DNA of 64,000 bases from a virus. The stretch lies in the IMG/VR virus record IMGVR_UViG_3300013093_000029, positions 27,255 through 91,254 of that record, one strand, 5' to 3'. Below are positions 52,386 through 61,103 of this stretch, piece after piece. The notes under the pieces are model-generated. The model made no database searches, was not told the origin of the DNA, and was given only the letters and a program-made list of their open reading frames with translations. The position numbers and the translations under genes were made by a program. The stretch's first letter is position 1. Each line of letters begins with the position of its first letter.

Positions 52386-54080
52386 ATGTCGTACATAATT
52401 AATTTACCAAACGGATCATTACTAACAACAATCTTAGATGGAACTATAGATAACACCGCATCGAGTTTAACGTTAGTTGGTCGTAACTATAGTGGATATG
52501 GGCAGATCATAGCTACTGACTTAGTGGCCTTGCTTGTTAATTTTAGTAACAATGTAAGCCCTGCTAGTCCATTACAAGGACAAATTTGGTACGATAGTGG
52601 TAATAATGTATGTAAAGTATACACAGGTAGTATCTGGAAAAACATTGGCGCTGCTACAGTAGCACCGCCTACATCAATACCTAGTACAACAATTGCTGGC
52701 GACTTCTGGTGGGATAGCCAAAACAAACAATTATATTGCTACGATGCTACATTGGGGTGGACTCTAGTAGGTCCAGGTTATAGCTATGTATCAGGTAAGA
52801 GTGGTGCAATTACCGAACAACTTTCAGACGGTACTGTGTGGCATGATGTTGTATCATTGTACTTAGATGGTAATCGTACAGCAATTATCAGCCAAAATCA
52901 ATTTACTCCAAATGTCAGCATTACAGGATTCAGCGGCCAACTACAAGTTGGTTATAATATGTCTAGTTCTGGGACACAGGGTTATATCTGGGGTACAGCT
53001 AACAACTCTAGTTACCTAGGCGGCCAACCAGCGGCTAATTATTTTACAAACTATCAAAACAATATCGGTACAGGTAGTTTAACTTTACAAAGTAATGCAG
53101 GTGTTACTCTCGGTACTCTTGGTACACTAGTGGCTAACGTTACTAGTAGCGGCACTGGTAGATTGTACAATACATATCTAGGCGGTAATGTAAGTTTCCA
53201 TGTAAACTCGACATTAAACGGCCAAGAAAAATCATTATGGGTTAACGGTTACGATGGCTATGTATATGTTAACTCAGACCCAATTGGACTAATGGGTGTT
53301 ACTACTAAACAATATGTTGACGGTAACATTGTATTAAAAGCAAATATAGCAAGCCCAACACTAACAGGCACACCAGCAGCACCAACACCTACAGCAGGCG
53401 ATAACAGCACAACTATTGCTACTACAGCATTTGTGCAAGGTGCAAATTTGGCATTAAAAGGTTACGTTGATTTTGCTAACACTATTCAAAGCCAACAGAC
53501 TTCACTGAGAGCAAATATTGCTAGCCCAACCTTTACTGGAACACCACAAGCACCAACGCCATTAGTTGGTGATAATAGTGCCAATGTTGCTACAACAGGA
53601 TTTGTATACCAAGCCAATGTCGGTATGCAAGGTTATGTGATAAGCAAATTTAACGACACTATATTATACGGTTCACCTACAGCACCAACAGCGCCAGTAG
53701 GTACAGCTAACTCTATGGTTGCTACAACGGCATTTGTTGTTAATAATTCAGGTTTATTCCCATACAAAATTTATCAACAAAATAGTTGGATGTGGATCAA
53801 CGATACTGGCGTAGGCAGTGCTAACCTAGTACTTGACGGTACAACTGTATTGACAGCTACCTCAAGTGGTGTAGTATTAGCTAGCGGAGCAACCGCAACA
53901 ACACAAAGCCAAACTTATAATGGTTCTGGTGATAGCACAGTGGCTACTACACAATATGTTAAATCAGCTACAAACTGGTGGGGCGGTAGTGCTAAGTGGG
54001 TAAGTACTGATGCGCCTAACCCAGGTGTAAACGATGTTGGATCTAATGATGGTGACATCTGGTTCCAATATACTAATTAA
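52386..54080 (+). CDS. Tail-fibre protein, 564 aa, first of three paralogues
   Basis: The N-terminal 130 residues (TLVGRNYSGYGQIIATDLVA, LQGQIWYDSGNNVCKVYTGS, GDFWWDSQNKQLYCYDATLG) are shared with the genes at 54095 and 55944. Residues about 315-460 hold three copies of the collar/fibre repeat GTPxAPTPxxGDNSxxxATTxFV, well known in tailed-phage fibres. The last 20 residues (NPGVNDVGSNDGDIWFQYTN) have the GDIWFQ ending also found in the next gene. AGGA precedes the ATG. Confidence 0.8.
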   Translation: MSYIINLPNGSLLTTILDGTIDNTASSLTLVGRNYSGYGQIIATDLVALLVNFSNNVSPASPLQGQIWYDSGNNVCKVYTGSIWKNIGAATVAPPTSIPSTTIAGDFWWDSQNKQLYCYDATLGWTLVGPGYSYVSGKSGAITEQLSDGTVWHDVVSLYLDGNRTAIISQNQFTPNVSITGFSGQLQVGYNMSSSGTQGYIWGTANNSSYLGGQPAANYFTNYQNNIGTGSLTLQSNAGVTLGTLGTLVANVTSSGTGRLYNTYLGGNVSFHVNSTLNGQEKSLWVNGYDGYVYVNSDPIGLMGVTTKQYVDGNIVLKANIASPTLTGTPAAPTPTAGDNSTTIATTAFVQGANLALKGYVDFANTIQSQQTSLRANIASPTFTGTPQAPTPLVGDNSANVATTGFVYQANVGMQGYVISKFNDTILYGSPTAPTAPVGTANSMVATTAFVVNNSGLFPYKIYQQNSWMWINDTGVGSANLVLDGTTVLTATSSGVVLASGATATTQSQTYNGSGDSTVATTQYVKSATNWWGGSAKWVSTDAPNPGVNDVGSNDGDIWFQYTN

Positions 54081-54094
54081 AGTAAGGTAAAAGA

Positions 54095-55378
54095 ATGGCA
54101 TACTCAATAACGACTACATCAGGTGCTCAAGTAGCAACTGTACAAGACGCAACAATTAACACTACGTCTACAGCTCTAACACTTATTGGTAGAGACTACG
54201 CAGGATATGGTGCGTTTCTTAATGAAAACTTTGTACATCTATTAGAAAATTTTGCCAATGGTACAGCACCGGGACAAAAACTTACAGGTCAAATTTGGTA
54301 TGACACTAGTGTAAACACATTAAAAGTTTGGAACTCAAATCTAAATGGTGGTGTTTGGAAACCAATTAGCAGTTCACTGGCACAAGATTCACAACCTAGT
54401 AACTCAACATCAAGCCAAGGTGACCTATGGTTTGATACTATTAACAATCAACTACATGCTTATAATAATGGTTGGCAATTAATTGGTCCACCTAACGCAA
54501 CCACAGGTGGTATTACATCTGGTGCGGTAGTTCAATCAGTTAAAGATAGTAGTGGTAACCCACACGTATGTGTATTCATATACATTCAAAACATTGTAAT
54601 GGGTATTTGGAGTGACGTTAGTGCGTTTACTCCACAAACTTCTATCAACGGATTTACTATAATTAATCCTGGCCTTAATTTAGTTAGTTCATCAGCTGTA
54701 CCTGGATCACAATTTACAGGCGATGTAAGCAACGCTCTAGCATTAAATGGTGTTACGGCTAGCCAATTTCTACGTGCAGATCAAAATACAAATACCCCAT
54801 ACCAATTAGGTGTTGGTAATTTAATAGTCGGCTCATCACTGGGTCTATCTCAATTTAGTAGTAATAATGAAGTAAGAGTTACTAGTTTAGTGAATGGATA
54901 CAATTTAAATATCTATTCCAATGTTGGCGTTACTCCTACTAGATCTATAGGTATTAGTGGCTCTGATGGTAGCGTTACTATAGATAATAATCTAACAGCA
55001 AGTGGCTCGTTTAATGTTGCTGGTACTACTACATTAAGTGGTGCAACTACGTTGGTTAATATAACAACATTACAAAATAAGATTGTGCCAAATGCTAATG
55101 GAACAATTGACATTGGCGCCAGTGCAACGGCATTTAATAATGTCTATGCTACAAACTTTAATGGTACGTTAGTCGGTAATGTGGTTGCTAGTGCGGCTAC
55201 AATAGGCAATGCAACGGTTAACGGATCTATAATAATTGCTGGTAATGTGGTTGCTACGCAAACATACGTGGCAAGTTATACACAAACAGCTGGCCAAAAT
55301 TCACAAGGTGCAAAAATTATCAGTACAAGTGCACCAACTGGCGCAGCTAATCAAGGTGACATTTGGTACCAAGTTTAA
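54095..55378 (+). CDS. Tail-fibre protein, 427 aa, second paralogue
   Basis: Shares the N-terminal module with both flanking paralogues (TLIGRDYAGYGAFLNENFVH, LTGQIWYDTSVNTLKVWNSN, GDLWFDTINNQLHAYNNGWQ). It lacks the GTPxAPT repeats but has LNGVTASQFLRADQNTNTPY and the end APTGAANQGDIWYQV, like the first paralogue. The shaft includes VVASAATIGNATVNGSIIIA, similar to the repeats in the minus-strand fibre gene at 1-2723. AAGG precedes the ATG. Confidence 0.78.
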   Translation: MAYSITTTSGAQVATVQDATINTTSTALTLIGRDYAGYGAFLNENFVHLLENFANGTAPGQKLTGQIWYDTSVNTLKVWNSNLNGGVWKPISSSLAQDSQPSNSTSSQGDLWFDTINNQLHAYNNGWQLIGPPNATTGGITSGAVVQSVKDSSGNPHVCVFIYIQNIVMGIWSDVSAFTPQTSINGFTIINPGLNLVSSSAVPGSQFTGDVSNALALNGVTASQFLRADQNTNTPYQLGVGNLIVGSSLGLSQFSSNNEVRVTSLVNGYNLNIYSNVGVTPTRSIGISGSDGSVTIDNNLTASGSFNVAGTTTLSGATTLVNITTLQNKIVPNANGTIDIGASATAFNNVYATNFNGTLVGNVVASAATIGNATVNGSIIIAGNVVATQTYVASYTQTAGQNSQGAKIISTSAPTGAANQGDIWYQV

Positions 55379-55381
55379 TCT

Positions 55382-55906
55382 ATGACAATCAATGTTTATG
55401 ATAATTACCAATGGAAAACACCAAAAGCAATGTATGTTTGGAATGCCAATGCTTGGACTGAAACAAAGTCAGTAAGCATTTATTCAAATGGCTCTTGGCA
55501 TACTCTGCATAATACCGCTGTAATTTCGTCTAATGTTACTAATGCAAACTTGTATTCGATTATGGGTAGTCCTACTGAACCTATTAACATAAAGGTCACA
55601 GTAGCTGCTGGGGTATGGGTTACTAGTGTTAACGCTAACGTTGCTAGTTTTAGCGTAAGCGGATTTCCAGCAGGTAGTAGAATTTATTTGGTTAACCAAG
55701 GCACTATTCGGGGTGCTACAGGTAATACAGGATGGCCGGGCGGCAATGCTATATCGACTGTAAATTCATTAACCATTAACAACACTGGCTCTATCATTGG
55801 TGGATCAGCAAATGCCATCGTAAGTGCAGGACAGGGTTATTATTTAAGTGGTAGCTCACTTACTAATTTTGAGAATAGCGGAACATTGCTAGGACTAGTT
55901 AAATAA
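55382..55906 (+). CDS. Small fibre-tip or adhesin-like structural protein, 174 aa
   Basis: Three bases after the second fibre gene, with no clear ribosome site, so probably coupled to it. The first 45 residues (INVYDNYQWKTPKAMYVWNA; SVSIYSNGSWHTLHN) resemble short modules that attach distal parts of fibres. Residues about 105-160 are Gly/Asn-rich (IRGATGNTGWPGGNAIST, GSIIGGSANAIVSAGQGYYL), as in glycine-rich tip proteins that set host range, such as those of gp38 type. Function as a tip is inferred. Confidence 0.6.
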   Translation: MTINVYDNYQWKTPKAMYVWNANAWTETKSVSIYSNGSWHTLHNTAVISSNVTNANLYSIMGSPTEPINIKVTVAAGVWVTSVNANVASFSVSGFPAGSRIYLVNQGTIRGATGNTGWPGGNAISTVNSLTINNTGSIIGGSANAIVSAGQGYYLSGSSLTNFENSGTLLGLVK

Positions 55907-55910
55907 CTAA

Positions 55911-55918
55911 GATAAATA
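55911..55918 (+). promoter_or_regulatory. Candidate late promoter (GATAAATA)
   Basis: GATAAATA on the plus strand, 25 bases before the ATG of the third fibre paralogue, in a 37-base gap. Confidence 0.5.
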
Positions 55919-55943
55919 ATATAATATTAAATAGGTTACAAAT

Positions 55944-57830
55944 ATGTCATATACAGTTACTACAACAGCTGGTAAAACCGTAGCTACAGTAGCAGACGGT
56001 ACAGTTAATACCACAGCTACAAGCCTTACCCTTATTGGTAAGAACTATGCTGGTTATGGTATTTTCTTAAACGAAAACTATGTTACTTTACTAGAGAACT
56101 TTAGTAATAGCACACCACCAAGCGCACCATTAACAGGTCAACTATGGTACGATAATGTAAATGATATCTTAAAAGTATATAACTCAGCTTCAAACGTTTG
56201 GAAACCTATTTCAAGTTCAATTTCCCAAGGTACCGCACCTAGTGCTAGCATTTCAGTTACCGGTGATATCTGGTGGGACACAACTAACGCACAATTAAAA
56301 ATATGGTCAGGTAGTGCTTGGATCACGATTGGTCCTACATACACAGCAACATCTGGTACATCAGGCCCAGTTACACAAAGCATCAACGATACTGGCGGCA
56401 ACCCACACGTAGTAACTATGTTCTATGTGTCGAATAGTATTATTGCTATCTTAAGCAAAGATGCTACCTTTACACCACAAACAGCAATACCTGGATTTAG
56501 TACAATTATTCCGGGTATGAACTTAATCAGTCAAAGTACACTATCAGGTGCACAATTCACAGGTGCTACAACAGGAGCAAGTACATTGGGTGGACTATCA
56601 GCTAGCCAATTCTTGCGTAGTGATATTGCACAAACAACCAATTACGCATTTGGTGCAGCCGGCGGCTTAACTGTAGGTAGTGATCTAAGTATTACTACTA
56701 GCTCGGGTACAGCGGTATTTGCAGAAAGCACAAATAATAAAAATATTGTATTTAATATAAACCAAAGCAATACCCCAACTACAGCATTAACCCTACAAGC
56801 ATCTACTAACACAGTAGCAGTAGCTGGCCCATTAACAGTAGGCAGCGGAGCAACAGTTACAGGTGCTATTACAGGTACAAGTTACTTAAACGTAGCAGGC
56901 AATGTCATGTCTGCTGGTGGTATCTTTAACGGATTAACAGTCAATGGAGCAACAAACCATTCTGGAAATATTACACCAACAGCAAATAATGTATCGTATT
57001 TAGGTAATGCCACAAATAGATACAACACAATTTACGGTGTAAACTTAGATGTGTTGACATTAACTACTGGCGGTGCAACAACATTTACACAGGTTAATAG
57101 TAGCGGTAACGTATTAGCACAAGCTGGTACATTTAACGACATGACCATTAATGGTATTACTAGAGTTACTGGTCTTACAAACTACTTAAATGTAACTGGT
57201 AATATTATGGGTGCTACGGCTACGTTTGGCACAGCAAACGTAAACGGTGCGATTAACTCAACTGGCCTTATTAATACAAGCGGCAACGTAAGTGCTAGCC
57301 AAGGTAGCTTTGGATCTATTGTTATCACAGGTAGCATGACACCATCTGCTAACATTTCAGCTAGCCAAAACTTAGGTAGTGCATCTAATTGGTTTGGTAC
57401 TGTATATTCTAATAGATTCCAAGGCGTATCAGTTAACGCATTATACGCTGACTTGGCAGAAAATTATTCAGCTGACGCCGCCTATGAGCCAGGTACAGTT
57501 GTACAACTCAGTGGCGAACAAGAAATTACTATTTGTGATATAGATCTAAGCGATAATGTATTTGGAGTAGTAAGTACTGATCCGGCATATTTGATGAACA
57601 GTGGATTAACTGGTGAATATGTTGCAGCTGTGGCGTTAATAGGACGTACACCTGTTAGAGTAACAGGACAGGTTACAAAAGGTGATCGTTTAGTATCGGC
57701 AGGTAATGGTCTAGCACGAGCAGCAACTAATGGTGAAGCAACATCATTTAATGTAATTGGCCGTAGTTTAGAAGACAAAACAACGTTGACAGAAGGCATC
57801 GTTGAAGCTATAGTTAAATTAAACAGTTAA
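55944..57830 (+). CDS. Tail-fibre protein with C-terminal Peptidase_G2-type domain, 628 aa
   Basis: N-terminal module as in the two paralogues (TLIGKNYAGYGIFLNENYVT; LTGQLWYDNVNDILKVYNSA). The shaft (about 190-490) contains LNVAGNVMSAGGIFNGLTVN and similar NATVNG/TGNI repeats akin to the fibre gene at 1-2723. The C-terminal 130 residues (ALYADLAENYSADAAYEPGT, VFGVVSTDPAYLMNSG, GRTPVRVTGQVTKGDRLVSA) match the Peptidase_G2 autoproteolytic chaperone domain of phage fibres, which helps trimer folding and then may cut itself off. Confidence 0.85.
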   Translation: MSYTVTTTAGKTVATVADGTVNTTATSLTLIGKNYAGYGIFLNENYVTLLENFSNSTPPSAPLTGQLWYDNVNDILKVYNSASNVWKPISSSISQGTAPSASISVTGDIWWDTTNAQLKIWSGSAWITIGPTYTATSGTSGPVTQSINDTGGNPHVVTMFYVSNSIIAILSKDATFTPQTAIPGFSTIIPGMNLISQSTLSGAQFTGATTGASTLGGLSASQFLRSDIAQTTNYAFGAAGGLTVGSDLSITTSSGTAVFAESTNNKNIVFNINQSNTPTTALTLQASTNTVAVAGPLTVGSGATVTGAITGTSYLNVAGNVMSAGGIFNGLTVNGATNHSGNITPTANNVSYLGNATNRYNTIYGVNLDVLTLTTGGATTFTQVNSSGNVLAQAGTFNDMTINGITRVTGLTNYLNVTGNIMGATATFGTANVNGAINSTGLINTSGNVSASQGSFGSIVITGSMTPSANISASQNLGSASNWFGTVYSNRFQGVSVNALYADLAENYSADAAYEPGTVVQLSGEQEITICDIDLSDNVFGVVSTDPAYLMNSGLTGEYVAAVALIGRTPVRVTGQVTKGDRLVSAGNGLARAATNGEATSFNVIGRSLEDKTTLTEGIVEAIVKLNS

Positions 57831-57839
57831 GGAATAGAA

Positions 57840-58778
57840 ATGGCGTACTCATCAGGTGGATTAATAGCAGCAACGGACTATAACACATTTGCGTCCGGTG
57901 CAACAACTAACGCTTCAAATAATTTAAATTTTGTTTGGAGTACGGGCAATGGATCTTATGGATATGGACAAACCGCTGTTGGGCAAGTAGCATCTACTAA
58001 CACAGTAACAGCTACTCAATGGGCTAGTCTTATTAATACATTAAATAATGCGTTAACACACCAAGCTGGTTCGGGTAGTGGTATTAGTGCGCCAACCGCA
58101 GGTGGTACTATTACTTGGTTAAGTACACTGTCAAGCAGTATTGGTACAGCATATTCTAATAGGTTAAATTATGCTGCCCAAGGTAGTACAACTACAGGTA
58201 GCGGATATGGCTATGAGATTACTGGCACAAATGCTACATTTTCTGGGACATTTACGCGAACAATAACATGGTCAAGTGGAGATGCAGCACGTTATTTCTT
58301 TAACTGTGGTGGCCAAATTAATTGGGTAATTACAAGTGCAGCAAATAATAACGGAACGCTACGTAGTGCTGACTTAGCTACTCAGTGGGCAACATATCAA
58401 GCAGGCGGTAGCATTAAAAATAACTCAGCTGTGCCTCGTACGGGTTCCGGTGGTACAGTAAATACCAGCGCAACTAGTTTAGGATACTGGAGTTTAACGA
58501 CATCGGCTCAGACTATTAGTCAAATTACATCAGCTAATTATCGTTATGAATATAACAGTGATTATACCTATGTTCAAGCATACACAAGCGCACAGAATGC
58601 GTCAGGCAACGGCGATCACGGTGCTGTAATTTATCTAGTATTTGGTTGGTATATGTATGAAACATACGCTGGTCTAAATGACAACGTCGACGTAACGGTT
58701 AACCATCGTATTGACATTGTAGCTCCAAGTACTAGCGGTGGTCTTTCAGCATCGTGGGGTCTTCCAACTATCACATAA
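57840..58778 (+). CDS. Virion structural protein, 312 aa, fibre-associated
   Basis: Ser/Thr/Gly/Asn-rich with few charges. Residues 1-60 (AATDYNTFASGATTNASNNL; WSTGNGSYGYGQTAVGQV) and 69-200 (TITWLSTLSSSIGTAYSN; RYFFNCGGQINWVITSAA) resemble putative fibre or decoration proteins of marine T4-like phages. AAGGAA precedes the ATG. It is the last gene of the fibre run; the next genes have another promoter type. Role inferred. Confidence 0.65.
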   Translation: MAYSSGGLIAATDYNTFASGATTNASNNLNFVWSTGNGSYGYGQTAVGQVASTNTVTATQWASLINTLNNALTHQAGSGSGISAPTAGGTITWLSTLSSSIGTAYSNRLNYAAQGSTTTGSGYGYEITGTNATFSGTFTRTITWSSGDAARYFFNCGGQINWVITSAANNNGTLRSADLATQWATYQAGGSIKNNSAVPRTGSGGTVNTSATSLGYWSLTTSAQTISQITSANYRYEYNSDYTYVQAYTSAQNASGNGDHGAVIYLVFGWYMYETYAGLNDNVDVTVNHRIDIVAPSTSGGLSASWGLPTIT

Positions 58779-58782
58779 TTGG

Positions 58783-58811
58783 TTGCTTTTTGCAGCCATT
58801 GGTGCTATACT
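58783..58811 (+). promoter_or_regulatory. sigma70-type promoter with extended -10 (TTGCTT-17-TATACT)
   Basis: TTGCTT at 58783-58788, a 17-base spacer, and TATACT at 58806-58811 preceded by TGC (extended -10 form TGnTATACT). A start near 58818 gives a leader of only about 8 bases before the ATG at 58826, which has no ribosome site. It separates the late fibre run from the sugar-modification block. Confidence 0.6.
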
Positions 58812-58825
58812 AGATAATTACTAGT

Positions 58826-59140
58826 ATGAGCGACTTAGACAAACTTACCCAAGAAATACGTTTAGCCACTGACTATCAAGTCAATAAGCGTATCTTACGA
58901 GAAAAAATTCAAACTGACCTACAGGTAACACATAACAGCGGACTGTTTAAGGTTAACCCAGAGCTGATAGCGTTCCTCAACGCCTGGGACTCTAGTGAAT
59001 TATACCTAGAAGATACCTATAACAACCCAATCAAAGTAAACAGACTTGAGTTTCTAGAACTGTGTAAACAACATTATCAAATGGTAATGAACACATGGCA
59101 TATTCAACATGATGAAATCAAACGTGCCCGCAAAGTCTAG
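58826..59140 (+). CDS. Conserved hypothetical protein, 104 aa
   Basis: I recall this type of protein (MSDLDKLTQEIRLATDYQVN; FLELCKQHYQMVMNTWHIQH) in other T4-like marine phage genomes but know no function. It is helical, with charged residues throughout and no membrane segment. It overlaps the next gene by 32 bases and is the first gene after the extended -10 promoter, possibly with a very short leader. Confidence 0.7.
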   Translation: MSDLDKLTQEIRLATDYQVNKRILREKIQTDLQVTHNSGLFKVNPELIAFLNAWDSSELYLEDTYNNPIKVNRLEFLELCKQHYQMVMNTWHIQHDEIKRARKV

Positions 59141-59918
59141 AGGTGTACTACTATTTGCATTTAACACAGAAAAGACCAGCTATGTTACTATAGCTGAACG
59201 TTCTGCACGCATTGTTAAACACACCACAGGGCTTCCTGTTACCTTGGTTACAGAACAAGGAACCACCGCAGAAGGGTTTGACAACATAATATATGTTGGC
59301 AATGAACTTAAAAATTACAAAGTGGGCGAGCAAGGAAGCTGGCGTAATGGCGACCGTTGGCGTGCATATGAACTAAGTCCCTACGATGAAACTATCCTAA
59401 TAGACAGCGACTATCTAATGTTAGATGATAATTTACTTAAGTTATTAGAACAAGACTTTGACTATCGCATAATGTCATACAATAATAAACCTGCCACAGC
59501 CTGGACTCTAAAGATGGGCTTGTTTAGTCATGATTACCTTTGGGCTACTGTAGTTCTATTCCGCAAAACAGCTCGTACTAAACTGTTATTTGATCTAGTT
59601 GGGCGCATTCAACGCAATTATCTATACTATGTGAAACTCTATCACATGCGTGAAGGTAACTTCCGCAATGACTATGCTTTTACTATTGCTAACAATATCC
59701 TAAATGGCTACGATCTAAGTTTTGGTCAAGGTATAGTTACACCTATGCTGACATTTGCTGATGTAACTACTAGCATTACAGTTAAAAACTCTATGCTAGT
59801 GGTCAAAGAACGTGAAAAAGCCTATGTAATACCTCGTCAGAACATACATGTTATGGACAAAGGATATTTACTCAGCGATAACTTTGGCAACTTTGTGGAT
59901 ACTGTATGCGCAGAATAG
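59109..59918 (+). CDS. Glycosyltransferase-like protein (GT-A type), 269 aa
   Basis: Residues about 13-30 (GVLLFAFNTEKTSYVTIAER) and the strand ETILIDSDYLML (about 93-104) fit a nucleotide-sugar-binding Rossmann half with a DxD metal motif (DSD). NDRW-type and HDYLWATVVLFRKT segments follow as in GT-A enzymes. The start is one of two adjacent ATGs (59109, 59112), inside the preceding gene. It is a distant relative of the next gene. Donor and acceptor are unknown; phage or host glycans are both possible. Confidence 0.65.
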   Translation: MMKSNVPAKSRGVLLFAFNTEKTSYVTIAERSARIVKHTTGLPVTLVTEQGTTAEGFDNIIYVGNELKNYKVGEQGSWRNGDRWRAYELSPYDETILIDSDYLMLDDNLLKLLEQDFDYRIMSYNNKPATAWTLKMGLFSHDYLWATVVLFRKTARTKLLFDLVGRIQRNYLYYVKLYHMREGNFRNDYAFTIANNILNGYDLSFGQGIVTPMLTFADVTTSITVKNSMLVVKEREKAYVIPRQNIHVMDKGYLLSDNFGNFVDTVCAE

Positions 59919-60772
59919 CTCAACATCAAGCACAGCAAGGTTTCTTTACCATTGCGCAGAATACTCCAGATGTAGATTATCTACAGCTAGCATACCTACA
60001 GGCCTTGAGCATTAAGTTAACCATGCCAGATAGCCTATATGCTGTGGCTGTTGATAAACCAACACTAGAATCTGTAACTGACCAGCATCGCCAGGTATTT
60101 GACTATATTATTACCATAGAGCATGATGAAGCTGTCAATGACGATTGGAAGTTACGCAATGAATGGCAAGTGTTTTTCCTAACTCCGTTTAAAGAAACTA
60201 TTAAATTAGAAAGTGATATTGTGTTTACCCGTAGTATTGCTCATTGGTGGCATACCTTTAGATTAAAGAACATTGTACTTAGTCAAGGATGTAAAGATTA
60301 CTATGGTAAGAACAGCATGGATAGAACATATCGCCAACTGTTTGATGATAATCAATTACCTGATGTATATAATGGACTGATGTATTATCGTTATAGCCCG
60401 GAAGCCGCTGAGTTCTTTTGGTACGCACGACACATATTTCAAAACTGGAATATAGTTAAAGACCTATTAATTAAGTGCTACGACGATGAGCCTACTACAG
60501 ATGTAGTGTATGCTCTAGCGGCTAAGATAGTAGGGGTAGAAACCTGTACTATTCCTGGTGTAGATTTTATTAACTTTACACATATGAAGCCTGCAATTAA
60601 CAAATTTAGTTCAGCATTACCATGGCATGAATTAGCTGTATACGAACTTGAATTACCTATGGTTAGAATTAACAACATTAACCAATACCACCCTCTACAT
60701 TACCAAGATAAGAGTTGGGCCTCAGATGAACTAATCAAGGAATACGAAGATGGATTGGCAAGAAGAGTTTAA
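59906..60772 (+). CDS. Glycosyltransferase-like protein (GT-A type), 288 aa
   Basis: Same layout as the upstream gene: an N-terminal Rossmann half (FFTIAQNTPDVDYLQLAYLQ), then EWQVFFLTPFKETIKLESDI (about 85-105), where the usual DxD becomes ESD. DVYNGLMYYRYSPEAAEFFW and PTTDVVYALAAKIVG follow. It overlaps both neighbours (13 and 23 bases). The ESD in place of DxD may alter metal use or indicate a non-catalytic partner. Confidence 0.6.
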   Translation: MRRIAQHQAQQGFFTIAQNTPDVDYLQLAYLQALSIKLTMPDSLYAVAVDKPTLESVTDQHRQVFDYIITIEHDEAVNDDWKLRNEWQVFFLTPFKETIKLESDIVFTRSIAHWWHTFRLKNIVLSQGCKDYYGKNSMDRTYRQLFDDNQLPDVYNGLMYYRYSPEAAEFFWYARHIFQNWNIVKDLLIKCYDDEPTTDVVYALAAKIVGVETCTIPGVDFINFTHMKPAINKFSSALPWHELAVYELELPMVRINNINQYHPLHYQDKSWASDELIKEYEDGLARRV

Positions 60773-61103
60773 TGCGGCTATAGCTGCAATGGCAATCGTG
60801 CCAGAACCTATAGAATATCGCTTGCATTATGATGATGGCGGTAATATTATTATGTGTACGATGCAGCAACACCCAAAAGACACAGAATACTTGGTTGTAG
60901 ATAAAGAAATCTACGAAAATTATGCTCGTTATCGTGTAAATGTTGATAAAAAACGTCTAATAAAGATTGACATAAACCCAGGGGTGAGTGTACAATTAAA
61001 ACGTAGCAATCAAGGATTTAAAACTGTAAAACATCATGCTGGCTTATTAATAGAGCCAGATGAAACCTATGAAGATATAGAATACTATGACACAACTTAT
61101 TGA
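60750..61103 (+). CDS. Hypothetical protein, 117 aa
   Basis: I do not recognise a fold. EYRLHYDDGGNIIMCTMQQH and YLVVDKEIYENYARYRVNVD suggest a small beta-rich protein; the end is acidic and Tyr-rich (DETYEDIEYYDTTY). It overlaps the genes on each side (23 and 17 bases), so it is an integral part of the same translation unit and may assist the glycosyltransferase-like proteins. I recall similar proteins in marine phages. Confidence 0.65.
   Translation: MDWQEEFNAAIAAMAIVPEPIEYRLHYDDGGNIIMCTMQQHPKDTEYLVVDKEIYENYARYRVNVDKKRLIKIDINPGVSVQLKRSNQGFKTVKHHAGLLIEPDETYEDIEYYDTTY

Noticed and set aside
58781-58797. Hairpin GGTTGC...GCAGCC after the last fibre gene as terminator
   Set aside because: One wobble pair and no T-run after the stem; the DNA is better explained by the promoter it overlaps.
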